Source: Capniomyces stellatus | Taxonomy: Eukaryota; Kickxellomycota; Harpellomycetes; Harpellales; Legeriomycetaceae | Length of the DNA: 64,000 bases | Assembly: GCA_001661515.1 (NCBI GenBank) | Contig: LUVW01000039.1 | Coordinates: forward strand, 456,558-520,557 | Reading direction: 5' to 3' | In this document: piece by piece, positions 34,963 to 47,189 of the stretch | Position numbering within the stretch: the first letter of the stretch is position 1 | How the letters are laid out: each line of letters starts with the position of its first letter | The notes under the pieces: model-generated | What the model was told of the DNA's origin: nothing | Database searches by the model: none | The model's input: the letters and a program-made list of their open reading frames with translations, nothing else | Made by a program: the position numbers and the translations under genes

Positions 34963-36198
34963 ACGCGATTTTTTACTTTAGTATTTTGTCCTTTTTAAAG
35001 TATTTTTTTCTTTATAAACCTTAATTTGGCTTTTTTATTAATTAAAAAAAGATTTCATAAACAATTCTCCAAACTAGTCGGTGTCAGTTTATCGACTAGC
35101 ATTTACTGACCGCACCGACCTAACGGCACCTTTTCACTTGTTTGGGAAATGGAGCAGCTAATTTTTACTGTTTAAGGGTATTTGAGTTTATAAACACCAG
35201 GTGTATGTTGCCTTATTTTACCAAGTTTATATTATCCATACTTGATGTTTTAGAGGGTATTGGAGTAGGAAGGTTGATGTTTATAGTTTAACTTTTGGTA
35301 TTCTTGATTAGAATTAACGTTGGTTCAGTGTAGTTGGTTTGCACATGTATGAGAAAAATAGTAGCTGATTAAAAGGATGTTTATATGGTTGTATAATCTG
35401 TGGTATTGCAAGAAATGTCTGTTTGTAAAGTGTACAAATGTGCATTGGCATTGGGCGTGTAGCAGTTTGATTAAAATAAAAGTAGAGATAGAAATAACTA
35501 CATGAGCAAGATTTGGGCTTTATAGAGACGTTAGTCTGCACAGAAATTGGAACTGATAGATTAATTTTAATTTTGGAAACAAAACGAATTGTTCAATTAA
35601 AAAAAAATAGTGCTGGCAAAACGAGTTCCAATAAAATGTAAACTGATAAAGAGCTTGGGTGAAACAATAGCAGTAGGTTTATAAATAACAACAGAAGCGG
35701 AAAAAGCAGGGACATTACTGGCTGGAAGAAAGAAATCGACAAGGTGTAATTTGAAAGGTTGTTGAATGGTCATTGGCCAGGGCAACGATGATTCAAGTAG
35801 CGATCAACAAAGCAGAAGTTTAAACGAAAAAAAGCAAAATAAATAAATAAAATAGAGATTGGAAATAAAAGGGAAAAAGAAAACAAAAAAAGGTACAGAA
35901 TAAAACAAGAAATGGGAGGCAAGAGACTCGGAGTGGAATAATATTTCAAGTTGATTTGCATTTGGACTATATGGGGAGAAATAGGTACAAAGTGTAGTTT
36001 ATAAATCAACTTTTCAAAATATAAAAGGGGATAAAAGAAAAGAGGAGGGATAATTAAGGCTTTTTATTTTTTTTTCGTTAAAAAGTGGTAAAACAATATA
36101 ATAAAATAAAGCAAAAGAAAAAAATAACAGAAAACGGGAAACGGTAATAGTTGAAATAGTAATAGTCGAAATAGTAATAGTTGAAACAAAAACAAAAA
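34963..36198. other. AT-rich spacer upstream of Tudor-SN
   Basis: No coding exon or RNA gene is recognised on either strand. The last 150 bases are A-rich with short taatag-like repeats and should contain the leader of the next gene. Confidence 0.5.
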
Positions 36199-38937
36199 AT
36201 GTCGGGACAAAAAGGGCAAAAGGCGATTGTAAAGAATGTGATTTCAGGAGATTCAATGGTGTTGAGAGCAATGGTTGCGCGCAATAACCAGGCACCAGCA
36301 GAAAGAGTGTTTGCCTTGGCGTTTATCCAAGCACCACGGCTGGGAGCAGGGAGGAAGGTTGAGGAAGATGAGAACTTTTCGGTAGAGTCAAGGGAGTTTG
36401 TGCGAAAGAATTTGGTGGGAAAGACGGTTGGCTTTGAAGTAAAGTACTCTACAAATAGCGGGCGAGAATACGGGCGAATATTTCTAGAGACAGGGTTTGA
36501 TGTTACAAAGAGTTTGGTTGAGCGGGGTTTGGCAAAGGTTAGCGAGCAGGCGCGTAGCCGGAGCGGAAGGGATGTAGCGGGGGCAGAGGAGGATGGAGAT
36601 AGTTTGTATGTCAAGGAGTTGCTAGTGGCGGAGAGCTCGGCGGAAAAGCGCAAGGTGGGGCTATGGAGTGCAAACAGCAAGACGCAGATTAGAAGAAAGA
36701 TGAGCTTTGAGGATGAGCAAGAGTACTTTGTAGCGAATAGGGGAAAGACAATTGATGGGCTGGTTGAGCAGGTTCGAGATGGGTCAACGATGAGGATGTA
36801 CCTGAAGAACGGGAACATTTGGCGGTTGGTTACGCTGCAGGTGTCCGGAATAAAGTCACCGCAAGTGAGAGTAAATGTTCCGGGACAGGAGGATTTGGTA
36901 GAGGAGTTTGGGCTTGAGGCGAAATACTTTGTTGAGAGCCGGTTGTTGCAGAGAGAAGTGAAGGTGATACTAGAGGGAAAGCCAGGAACAGGGACAGGAC
37001 TGGGAGTGTTTGTGGGGAGTGTAATTCACCCAGCGGGAAACATAGCAGAGGCGATGGTGGGGTCGGGACTTGCAAAGGTGGTTGACTGGTCAGCGGCGTT
37101 GGTGACTGGAGGAGCAGGGAAGCTGAGGGCAGCAGAGAGAACGGCGAAGAACAATAAGCTGCGGATGTGGAAGAACTACACGGGGACAGGAACAGGTGCA
37201 GGAGTGGGAGCAGGGGCGAAGTTTGAGGCGGTGGTGACCAGAGTGGTGAACGGAGACACGATTGAGGTGGTGGACAGCATGGGGCAGGAGAAAGAGATAC
37301 AGCTGTCGTCGTTCAGACAGCCAAAGATGTCAGACGCAAGCACAGCGGGGTACGCAGAGGAGGCGAAAGAGTTTTTGCGTAAGAAGCTGATTGGGCAGAA
37401 GGTAGTAGTGAAAATCGACTACGTGAAGGCAGCAAACGAGGGGTTCAAGGCGAGGGACTGTGCAACAGTAATGCGGGATGGCAAGAACGTGGCAGTGATG
37501 CTACTGGACAGAGGACTGGGCCAGATTGTTCGACACCGGCAAGACGACGAGCAGAGATCGAGTGCGTATGACGACTTGATGGCGGCAGATCTTGAGGCGG
37601 TGGAGAAGAAGGTAGGGATGCACTCGGGAAAGATAGTGCAGGCACCAAAGTACCGGGACTCGTCCGAGTCTGCAGCCAGAGCCAAGTCTGTTCTGCCACA
37701 CATAAAGCGCGCAGGAAAGCTGGGCGGAGTAGTGGAGTACGTTTCGCAGGGGTCGCGGATGCGTGTGGTGGTGCCACGGGAGTCCGCAAAGATCACGCTG
37801 GTGCTTGCGGGAATCAAATGTCCACGTGCGGGTAAGGACAGTTCGGATGCGTTTGGAGCCGACGCGCTTGCCTTTTCGCGCAAGAACGTGATGCAGAGAG
37901 ACGTGGAGGTTGAGATCGAGTCTGCAGACAACACCGGTGGGTTTGTTGGCGTGCTGACTTACAACAAGAACAAGAACCTTGCCATTGAGCTGCTCGACGC
38001 CGGGCTCGCCCAGGTCCATGAGTACAGTGCCAGCCAGATGAAGAACTCCAACCTCTACTTCCAGGCTGAGGCCAGAGCCAAGCGCGCGCGAAAGGGTATG
38101 TGGGTCAACTACGACGAGGCTGCCGAAAGCGCCCGCCTGCTGGAGTCCGAAAACGCCCAGTCCGCCTCCAGCCAGCTCGCCGCCAAGCCTAACATCGAGT
38201 TTGTCGACGTCATGATCTCGGAAATGCTCGGCCCCGACCACTTCTTTGTCCAGATCATCAAAAAGTCCACCGTCTCTGACCTCGAGGCCCTCATGTCCAA
38301 CCTCTCCCTCTCCGCCAATGCCGCCAAAGCCGACCCTTCCGCCGACCCCCCAAAGCCCATCCGCTCAGGCGATCTTGTTGCTGCCAAGTTCCCAAGCGAC
38401 GGCGTGTGGTACAGGGCCCGTGTCAGAAAAGTTGCTGCCAACAAGGAGTACGAGTGCCAGTCAATCGACTATGGAAACTCTGAAACCGTTCCCGCATCCA
38501 ACATCAGGCCCATTGCCAAGGATCTCACCACCCTTCCCCCCCAGGCCGTCGAGGCCAGACTCGCCTTTTTGAAATCTGCTCCTGCCGACTACAAAAATGA
38601 CGCATTTGCCTACATCATCGATCTTGTCCAGAACAAAAACCTCGTCGCTAACATCGAGACTAAATCCGGCCCCTCCGCCTCCCCCGTCCTCTACCTATCC
38701 CTCTACGACTCTGCTCTCGACTCAAAACCCGATTTGGCCTCCAACAGCTTCAACTACGCTCTTGCCAACGCCGGTTACGCCCTTCTCGACAAAAGGTGCC
38801 CTGCCTCCATCCGCAACCCATCTGCCGCTGAAAGCCTGTCTCAAGTTGTCGACAATGCCAAAAAGTACAGACTCGGTATGTGGGAGTACGGTGATGTTAT
38901 GGCCGACGATGATGACCAACCATCCAACAGATACTAG
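36199..38937 (+). CDS. SND1: Tudor-SN / SND1, staphylococcal nuclease-like and Tudor protein
   Basis: Tudor-SN (p100) is a cytoplasmic and nuclear RNA-binding protein linked to stress granules, splicing and RNA decay. This is an uninterrupted frame of 912 residues from the ATG at 36199; length matches the family (about 880-910). Tandem staphylococcal-nuclease folds occupy about 7-170, 188-325, 342-500 and 530-650, each with a DGDT/GDSM-like turn and a closing AERTAKNNKLRMW or ARAKRARKGMW helix. A Tudor domain at about 722-775 carries KFPSDGVWYRARV and SIDYGNSETV, with aromatic-cage residues present. It is embedded in a split fifth nuclease fold that ends KKYRLGMWEYGD. The third repeat has lost some canonical catalytic positions, as is normal here. 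Base composition is GC-richer than the surroundings, especially after 37900, which suggests high expression. Confidence 0.95.
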   Translation: MSGQKGQKAIVKNVISGDSMVLRAMVARNNQAPAERVFALAFIQAPRLGAGRKVEEDENFSVESREFVRKNLVGKTVGFEVKYSTNSGREYGRIFLETGFDVTKSLVERGLAKVSEQARSRSGRDVAGAEEDGDSLYVKELLVAESSAEKRKVGLWSANSKTQIRRKMSFEDEQEYFVANRGKTIDGLVEQVRDGSTMRMYLKNGNIWRLVTLQVSGIKSPQVRVNVPGQEDLVEEFGLEAKYFVESRLLQREVKVILEGKPGTGTGLGVFVGSVIHPAGNIAEAMVGSGLAKVVDWSAALVTGGAGKLRAAERTAKNNKLRMWKNYTGTGTGAGVGAGAKFEAVVTRVVNGDTIEVVDSMGQEKEIQLSSFRQPKMSDASTAGYAEEAKEFLRKKLIGQKVVVKIDYVKAANEGFKARDCATVMRDGKNVAVMLLDRGLGQIVRHRQDDEQRSSAYDDLMAADLEAVEKKVGMHSGKIVQAPKYRDSSESAARAKSVLPHIKRAGKLGGVVEYVSQGSRMRVVVPRESAKITLVLAGIKCPRAGKDSSDAFGADALAFSRKNVMQRDVEVEIESADNTGGFVGVLTYNKNKNLAIELLDAGLAQVHEYSASQMKNSNLYFQAEARAKRARKGMWVNYDEAAESARLLESENAQSASSQLAAKPNIEFVDVMISEMLGPDHFFVQIIKKSTVSDLEALMSNLSLSANAAKADPSADPPKPIRSGDLVAAKFPSDGVWYRARVRKVAANKEYECQSIDYGNSETVPASNIRPIAKDLTTLPPQAVEARLAFLKSAPADYKNDAFAYIIDLVQNKNLVANIETKSGPSASPVLYLSLYDSALDSKPDLASNSFNYALANAGYALLDKRCPASIRNPSAAESLSQVVDNAKKYRLGMWEYGDVMADDDDQPSNRY

Positions 38938-39066
38938 AAATAAATCAATTTCATCTTTCTTTCTTGTTTTCTCCTTATTTTATTTATTATTTTAAAAGTA
39001 CAACCTACTCATCAATCTAATCTATTTAACCTATACAATCAATCTAATCTATTCAATCTAATCTAT

Positions 39067-41096
39067 TTATTCATCTTCAAGCCTATTCAACAATGCCTTT
39101 AGTGCTATCATCGCCTTTTCTTGATCTTTTTCATCCTCGCTCACTATTTTTTTTCACACCAAAATTCAATTTAATTCAATTTACTGCTCAGTTATACACT
39201 TTCTCCTCCTTCAAATGGTCCTATACTTTATTCACTTGAACTTTAAATCCAAGTCAACATTCTTTAATATCATCAAACTAACCTTCTGAATCTGAATCTG
39301 AATCTGAATCTGTCCCTGACCCTGACCCTGAATCTGAACCCGACCCTAAATTCGACCCTAAATCCGACTCTGCATTTGTACCTGACTCCGGTTCCGATCC
39401 TGATCCTGGTCCCAGCTCTAATTCCGAGTTTTATTTAATTAAATAACAATCATTACCCCAATCAAATGCATTTAAAATCAAATACATCCAGATACAAGTC
39501 TGTCAATATCAACTCTACTATTACTTACCTTCGACTATGCCAGGTTTGACTTTATCCAGCGTGCCAACAGCATAATGGCCTTTGTTATTTGCATTGTCAT
39601 CTAAACTGGATTCAAGGCTCGGCTCCTGAGGTTCTTGCTTGATCATTGGCTTCAAGTAGTCGGGTTTACTCTGATAATCACCATCTACTATTAAACTCTC
39701 TTTATTGTCACTTTCCTCATAATAATCATCGCTATCCTTATTTTCCTCGTCATAGTTTTCCGCTTCCTCGTCCATGTACTCTTGCTCTTCCTCACTATCC
39801 GAAACTGGCGGCGAGTACCCAATAATATTCTTGTACAATTCCATCTCCTTCTCAAGGTTTGCTATTTCCATCCTCATCTGCCTCTTTACTCCCTCCAGCA
39901 CTTTCCGTTCCTTGTTAATTGTGTACTCAAGCATCACTAACGCGTCCGGTTGATCTACCCCCTTTCTCCCAACCAGCTTGTTCACCGTTTCTAAATCCAC
40001 GTCTTTCCTAACCAGGTATTTTACTATCCCATCTCTTAAACTCTTGTCACTCGTACCCACCATCGCTTCTATTTCTAACCCCTCCTCTTGCTTGGTTGCT
40101 CCTACAAGTCCCGTCACTCTGTTCCCTTTTTTTGGCTTTTCTTTGTATCCATTCCCCCTATCATTCACCCCTTCTTTATCAAACGCTTTTGATGGCAGAT
40201 GCAGTACATGCTTGCCTGTGTCCACTTCTTCATCCAGTCTATACATTTATACAATTTTAACCACGTTATTTCTTTATCACCTCATTATTTTACTCGGTTA
40301 TTCCATTGTTTTACTTTTACTTTTACTATTCACCACTGATATACGCCAAGCCTTAATTTTGCCCACTTAATAGTGCTATAATACATGTCTTTTGATAACA
40401 CTACTCAAGCGTGTGACACCTGTACTTGCCTGTTTTCCAAAAGTTCGTTTTCGTGGCTATGCAGCTCAAAGTATTTATCTACCCACTCGATTATCTCTTC
40501 CCGATCTACTATATCAACCAAATAAATATCTTTAAGTTCCAATTCTGCATTTCCTCTTCTCTCATCCACTTTCCGTTTCTTTCTATTACTTGTACTATAA
40601 TCCATGTACTCTTGTCCAAATACTAAATACTACCAAACAAACACGCCTTTACTTGCCACTATCTTTGGTTTCTTTGGTCATTCCTCTTTCATCGTTCTCC
40701 TTTTGTTGACTTCTCGTACTTTTTCTAGTAGCTCTCTCTTGGTATATACCGTCTATATCGCTCAGCTTCCCTATTCCACCTTTACCCATCTTACCATCTA
40801 TCAAGACGTGATAACAATACCATTTTAGACTTGACCAGCAAGACCTTGCACAAAATTATACAAAAAACCTAACCCATAAAAATAAATACCCACAAACACA
40901 CTAACACTGACTTATTTATAATTCCATACTTACCTGCAAACAAATATTCCATATCAACTCTGTCTGATTCCTGATTGTATTCAGAGTACAAACTCTCTTC
41001 GTCAGTCCCAAATAGATTGTGGGTGTCATTATACTCCACTTCAGAATTGTAGTTTTCTTCTATTTCCATTCGTTCATTCTCTGAATTTGTCTCCAT
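39067..41096 (-). CDS. Unrecognised acidic nuclear protein, six exons
   Basis: I assembled this gene by splice sites and phase: 41096-40934, 40797-40750, 40622-40430, 40238-39529, 39417-39283 and 39143-39067, giving 441 residues. All joins keep phase; intron 3 uses a GC donor (ACAG|GCAAGT). Intron 2 is the least certain. The N-terminus is Glu/Asp/Tyr-rich. RKKRKV near residue 84 looks like a nuclear localisation signal. A central segment (about 195-275) is predicted helical, partly coiled coil. A very acidic stretch with SDSEEEQEYMDEEAEN follows, then IKQEPQE, which resembles a sumoylation motif, and a Ser/Asp/Gly hexamer-encoded linker. The last exon ends ALKALLNRLEDE. I do not recognise the family. 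Composition suggests a chromatin or transcription-associated protein, but no domain supports that. Confidence 0.55.
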
Positions 41097-41820
41097 TTTG
41101 CGGCAGGCTCGTTTGTTGCTTTCTTACACTCACTTTACTTTTGTCTATTTACTGTGGATTTATTACGCCCTATGTTCAATGATTACTAGAGTATAAATTC
41201 TAGTGTTTTTTTTTACTGTAATAATCTTTTTAAAGTTAAAGAGAAAAAGTTCTTTAAAATTATTAAAAAAAAATGAGAAAAAGTTGTTTAATTTACCTGT
41301 TTTCATTATTATTGTTTTCTTTTGCTTCTTTTATTTAGCATTCATATTTGAGTTGTGAATATTCGATAATTACTTTTTTTTTAATTCAATTTTTGTAAGC
41401 CAATAAATATTCGAGATTATTACTAAACTCGGATTAGCGTTTCAACAATAAAAACAAGCTTACTTTTAACTTAACGACTTTGCATTAAACGTAAACTTAG
41501 GCTGTTAAGGTTAAAACATATCATATAATACTGACATTTTGGTAATGCTACACAATACAGTACAGTGACTAAAGGGCTTGCGTAATTTTATTTAATAAAC
41601 CAGACATGGCTGTAAATCGTAATAAATGTCGTTAAAATCCGTTATAAGTGTGTAGTGTATGTTGAAATTTCTTTTGATAAAAAAAAAAAAAAGTAAAACT
41701 GAGTTGAGGGAGGAAGGATGGATGTTAGGCGAGAATATGGCAGTTTCAAACCATTAATATGAGCATATAAAAGTGGGTTAGTGGCCACCCGATAATATAA
41801 GCAGCGATAAAAATAAATAT
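41097..41820. other. AT-rich spacer
   Basis: No gene is recognised. The left end should contain the promoter of the acidic nuclear protein gene and the right end the 3' region of the S1 protease gene. An A14 run lies near 41680. Confidence 0.5.
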
Positions 41821-44139
41821 TTAGTCGAATGGAATTAATACTGGAACAATATCAAACTCTTCTTCACACTTTGTCACTTGTTTGCAGACAAATGTTGGCT
41901 CTTTAACTGTTGCTGTGCCTGTGAATGGTGTTATTGCAAGGCTGCTTACGCTAAAGTTCTTAACAGCGTATGAAGCTTTTGGTTGGCCGTTGATGAATAT
42001 ATCCAATTTGCCGCCAGAGAGCTTAACTCCTATCTTGACCACACTGCTCTTTGCTGGAGACTTGACGTCTTTTACAAAGTTATCAACGCCATAGTTTATT
42101 GAGCTACTATCAGAGACAACTCCAAACTGAGCTTCGATAACGTCCTTGCCGTCTCCATAGCCACCAGGGCCAAGGAGCGCAACAAAAATGTCTGTGTCTG
42201 TAGTGACTTCGGCCGTGTACTCAAACTCTTGGGTGTCACAAGGCACGTTAAACTGCTTTTTAAAGTCATATTCTTTGTTGCTATTGGTTGACGAAAGCAC
42301 CACGTTGGGGCTTGTCATTTTTAGTGGACATTTGCTAGGAGGGTCAACAGGGCCATCGCAGGTGTCGGGGCTAAAGCATAATATTGATACGTTTGATATC
42401 GTTGTTTCGTCCAGATCTGCAGCAAAAGCCAAGTAGTACTCGCCTTGGTTTACAAGCTCATTGTAGTTGTATTCATCTTCAAGGATATAGGTTACCACCT
42501 CCTTGTCGTTTCCAATGTATACACCAGTCTCATCGGATTTTATAAACATCTTTGGCCTTGTGTTGCTAGGAATAGTAAAGTTTGCGTCGTACGAAAATCC
42601 TCTGGACTCTAAACTCCAAGCGTCGCTGTTGATAGCAAGCTTTCCCTGAATCATATCTTCGCCATCAGCGTTTGGCTTGTTGTTGATAATAAAGAATACA
42701 TCTGATGAGTTCTCAACATCAAATGATGCAAAGAACCTACCCTGCTTACAATCAAGCTTGATAGCAGAGTCCCAATTATATTCTATTTTTGATTCGTCCA
42801 AAACACCGGTTTCAATTGCAATATCCGAGTTGGTCATTGTGCACAACTCGCCTGTAATTGGTGTGGTCGTGGTTGTGATTGGCTTTGTTGTAGTCGTGAT
42901 TGGCTTTGTTGTAGTCGTGATTGGCTTTGTTGTGGTTGTGATTGGCTTTGTTGTGGTTGTGATTGGCTTTGTTGTGGTTGTGATTGGCTTTGTTGTGGTT
43001 GTGATTGGCTTTGTTGTGGTTGTGATTGGCTTTGTTGTAGTCGTGATTGGCTTTGTTGTGGTTGTGATTGGCTTTGTTGTGGTTGTGATATCTTTACAAA
43101 TATCCGAATAGTTGCAGCTTGGTCCAGTGCAGCTTACATGCTTGGAGATAAATTCCTCCCAATATCCCGAAACCAACATGTAAATTGCAACAGTGTTTTC
43201 TGCATCACACAGCTTTCCATTGATTTTAACTACTGAGCTTTCAACTCCTTGAAGCTTTTTATAATCGTTGTAGGTTAGTGGTCCTCCACTGTCGCCATAG
43301 CATGAAGCACTGTTGGCGGTTTGACCAACGCAAAACACCTTTCCATTCTTGAAGTCTTGTGGATGGAACATTTCGCACAAATAATCTCTTCCCTTGACAA
43401 CTGTCAGTTGTTGGAGAGTCGAGATGGAGCTATCACCAACTCTCGTTTCGCCAAACCCTGCTATTTTATAGCTAGTCCCTGTATCAAATGTACCCTTTTC
43501 TAGCTCGATTGGCATTGCTATATTTCCTGGTACACATATGTCTAAAACCAACAATGCCAAGTCATCCTAAAATATAGCGTTTCAAATGGTATAAATTGCC
43601 AATTAGTCGTTAAGAAAGTTTCAAGAGTGGAGCGGGACGGAGTTTCTCTATAATAGAATTGACAAAAAGAAAAAGAAAACTATACTTACAGCATATGGAG
43701 CCTTGTGCTTGTAGTTTGGATGCATAATGACCTTTTTAACCTTGTAGCTGCTTTTATTTATGGGTAAAGGATTCACGCTACCAAGTCCAACATTGATTGT
43801 GCTCCAAGTCGACGGATCAGTTGTATTGGTTTCGTGGATACAGTGAGCAGAAGTTATTATCGTGTTGGGTGTGATTAGCGAGCCTGTGCATCTGTAACTA
43901 GTAAGTCCGTTCACTTCAAAGTATGCTATAGACTTGTAGTTTGTAAAACTACTATTCACACCTCCAATGATGTTCGAAACAACGTCGTCGTCAGAGTCGT
44001 CCCTCTTTTTCAACAGTATGTTTTGCTCGCTGCTTGTGAATACTTTATGCTCTGTGGTATATTGCTCTAACGTACGTCCATCTATTACCTGTGGAGCTAG
44101 TAATAGGTTGACAATGCTGAAAAGAATGAATTTCTTCAT
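41821..44139 (-). CDS. Secreted trypsin-like S1 protease with repeat linker and two lectin-like modules
   Basis: Exon 1 (44139-43690) and exon 2 (43566-41821) join at phase 0 into 731 residues. A signal peptide spans about 1-21, and a propeptide runs to the mature start IIGG near residue 57. The triad is intact: His in TSAHC, Asp in ADDLALL and Ser in CYGDSGGPL. A linker of about ten TTTTKPI heptads (DNA about 42850-43095) probably forms an O-glycosylated stalk. After it come two similar modules of about 145 residues, each starting at a Cys-flanked MTSxxxxxS-like strand and holding a VKIGVKLSGGKLDIFING-type beta hairpin. They look like beta-sandwich, lectin-like folds (inference). Such a build would suit an extracellular protease that attaches to a surface or substrate. 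The protease call is firm; the fold of the two modules is a guess. Confidence 0.88.
42850..43095. repeat. 21-bp coding minisatellite (TTTTKPI linker)
   Basis: About ten nearly identical 21-bp units, differing mainly at synonymous sites (gtagtcgtg versus gtggttgtg), encode the protease linker heptad TTTTKPI. One terminal unit encodes Thr instead of Lys. The periodicity preserves reading frame, so unit number could vary between strains without breaking the protein. Confidence 0.92.
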
Positions 44140-47100
44140 ATTTAGATTGTAAAAATATAAAATGATCAGGGTTGATTTTTTTTTTGATGAAGAAGAATGA
44201 GTCTACTGTTTCAAAGCTCTTTGAGCTTTGATTGTTAATGTTATATGTCAAATTTTGCAAATTTCTCTAATAATTTAGGGTCTTTGTAAAATGCTACAAA
44301 AAAAAACTTCAATTCTATGTTGGTGCCATCCCCTTTTTTTGCTCTTTAACCTTTTGCTCTTTTATCTTTTGCTCTTTTACATTCTGCTTTACTTTTATTA
44401 TAGTTTCTTCATTTGGTAATCTGTGAGCGTTAGTTTCTTTATCCTGCTAATAACCGTCTTTATATTACCTAATGTATTTATAAGATTCTATTTTTACTCG
44501 AATGAATTATGTAATTATTTACTTTTTTAATTATTCCTGACAATTTTCTCTTTTTTACTTCTTTTTTTCTTTTTTTACTTCCTTTTACTAATTTTTTTTC
44601 TTTCACAGTTTCACCTCTAACAAAACGTCATATACTGATGAGATTTTTTTCAATATTCAAGGCCACGTAAGAACTAAATCCAAGATCCCAACATTTAACC
44701 TTAAAAAACTGTTTTATAAAAGGCCAGAATTTGTTGCGATCTAAAATAAAAACTACTTTGAACATTTGAGATCTGACCAGTATTGTGCCAACTTGTACTT
44801 TCATTGCGACCAGTAGTTTACATCCATTTGCTAAAGTGCGAGTTTCTCCTTACATAAGTATTCCTGCATTCTTTGAACTATTATTTCCAAGGTGACTTTT
44901 TTATACTTTAGCTATTTAAAGTGTTTCCCTTTTAAAAAAGCACATTTAATTGAATGCTCTCTAATCTAATACTGCTGTATTTACAGTCAAAGCTCAAGTT
45001 TTGCAATACTAATGTTGGCCAAACAGATATTATTCTTTACATTGCACTCTATAGCAGTCAGTGAGATTCATTTGCATCCAATTCGCCTTATAAAAACGAA
45101 GTTTGTGTTCGTCTTCTGATAAATTACATTTCATCGTACTAATTGGGCATTGCCCTTATTCTGTAATTACTCTTTAATTACTCTGTTATTGTCGCAAAAG
45201 GTGTAATAAATTAAAGTAAGGTACAAATCTGCACTAAAATCCTATTTCCGACTTTGTGTTAAATTTAGTAATTCCTTAAATTTTTCTTCCTCAGTGCCAG
45301 ATTTTTTTTCCATAACAGTTCCCGCTTTTGGTTGATTACTCGTTTTATTGGGCGCTGGTACATTTACATTTCATTGATCTAAATCAGCAGATTTCTCGTT
45401 CATTGATTTGATGAAACTGCCAAAACAACTTAAACAAGTCTAAGGGCTAAATAAAGTTACTCACCAAACGTAACCTAAAAGCAATTCTCACTTTGCAAAA
45501 AAAAAAGCCCTAGTTTCCTCTTTGGAATTTTTTGCATGATCAGCTAAGGGCTTTACTAAATTAAATTTGCTTTTTTTGGTTAAATTGAAAAAAAAAGCGT
45601 ATTGAGGCTTAAAATAATATTTACTACAACTATGATGTAAAATATAATTTAAGCTGTGAAATATCTCGAAACACAGTTCAATTGTTGGGTAGGTTTTAAG
45701 CTGTGATATGTCCACAACTCGTGTTATATTTTATGATAAGATTTCACATTTCAATATTGCCAATTATCATCAAATTAAACTTGTCTATTTATAGCTAATA
45801 TACAGACAACGGCTCTAGTTAGAATACCACCGCCCACTGTTTAGAACTCCTTACGACAAGCTATAGAGCGTTATATTATAAAGCGAGAAATTGTGTTTAC
45901 TGCTATAATCATTCGTTTAGCCCATCGTTTCTCTTTAACCTTGCGGTCTCCTAAAGAGAAGATGGAGTTTATATAAAAGTCTATGTCATTCATCAAAAAA
46001 AAAAAAGACTAGATTAAATTGCGCAAGCTTTATATGTGATTAATTAATATTGGTAACTCTTGATTTGATTATGTTTGGCTCGTCGGGATTTTTATTTACA
46101 AAAGTTTTAGAATCTTAGAACCTGTTGATGCCACAGTATAGTTAACCAGGTTTAAACAACCAAAATTTACATGGTTCTTGAAAACCTTGTTTTAAAATAG
46201 GATATGCAAGATCTGAATGTACGTTTGAGGATGTATAATTTTGTCTTTAGCACACTATAATTACCAACTAACTGAATAGCAAGTGCTAGTGCAAGTGCAA
46301 ATGCTGTTAGTCTGGGAAATAACCAGAGTTGCGGAAATTAGCATTCCAGCATGCGTTTCAGCCAACTAAAGGTTTAACAAACATATAAATCTACTTGCTA
46401 ATACTGTTTATTGTAGACTTGGGCCAAGTAGTCACTGAAAATCTTTAGACTTAACGAGACTAAAGACTTGAAACAAGAAAATGTAATATTAGCCAAAATA
46501 GATTAGCAGTAACATCAATTCTAATTTTTAATCTAAGCAGCCAAATCAGAATCGGAAAACGTAAATTGGATTATTTAGAGACAAAAGTGCTGGAAATAAG
46601 CGTTAAAAGGCTAAATAGAAAGGTATAAATCTACATAATTGTACTCTGTTTTAGTTTTTTTTATAGCAATTTTAGTAATGTATATAAATAGAAGCCGAGT
46701 TTTTGAGCTGTTAATACGAGACAATGTTGGAGATACTTGTTAGAACATGACAAATTGGTTGATGCTATAGTTAGGTAAGAAGAACGCAAACGCAAATTCC
46801 AATTTAACTTGGTTAAGAATATCTATCACATTTTATGACAGCTATATTGGTTTTGAAGGTTTCAATAAATAAACCCCCCGAGTAAAAACCATGTCGTTTA
46901 GGAACTATAAAACGGCCTTATTACAGAGTTCCACCGATTAAATACTGAAAAACTTCAAATCCGAGCGAGTTTAGGACCTTTAACTTTTGTATTTGTAAAA
47001 ACAACTTTGCTACTGCCTTTAATTTAAGTTGGGTTTATAAAATATTCTAAAATTAGACATGGCAATATATCAAAATAATAATCAAATAAAGCCAAAATAG

Positions 47101-47189
47101 GAGAAACAACAGCAAAATCAACAATTTTAGTTGAATGGCAGTATCAGTAGCAAAATCAATAGTGAAAATAAAAACAATTAAGCAATAGA
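44140..47189. other. Gene-poor AT-rich region
   Basis: Three kilobases carry no recognisable exon, tRNA or repeat family. The right end is where the C-terminal half of Sec15 would be expected on the minus strand. I searched it by eye for Sec15-like exons and found none. Confidence 0.5.

Noticed and set aside
37501..38241. 246-residue minus-strand ORF within Tudor-SN
   Set aside because: It is antisense to the nuclease repeats in the GC-richer part of the gene, where stops are rare by chance.
42677..43111. Hydrophobic plus-strand ORF with Val/Gly repeats
   Set aside because: It is the antisense of the TTTTKPI minisatellite of the S1 protease, which has a signal peptide and intact triad on the other strand.
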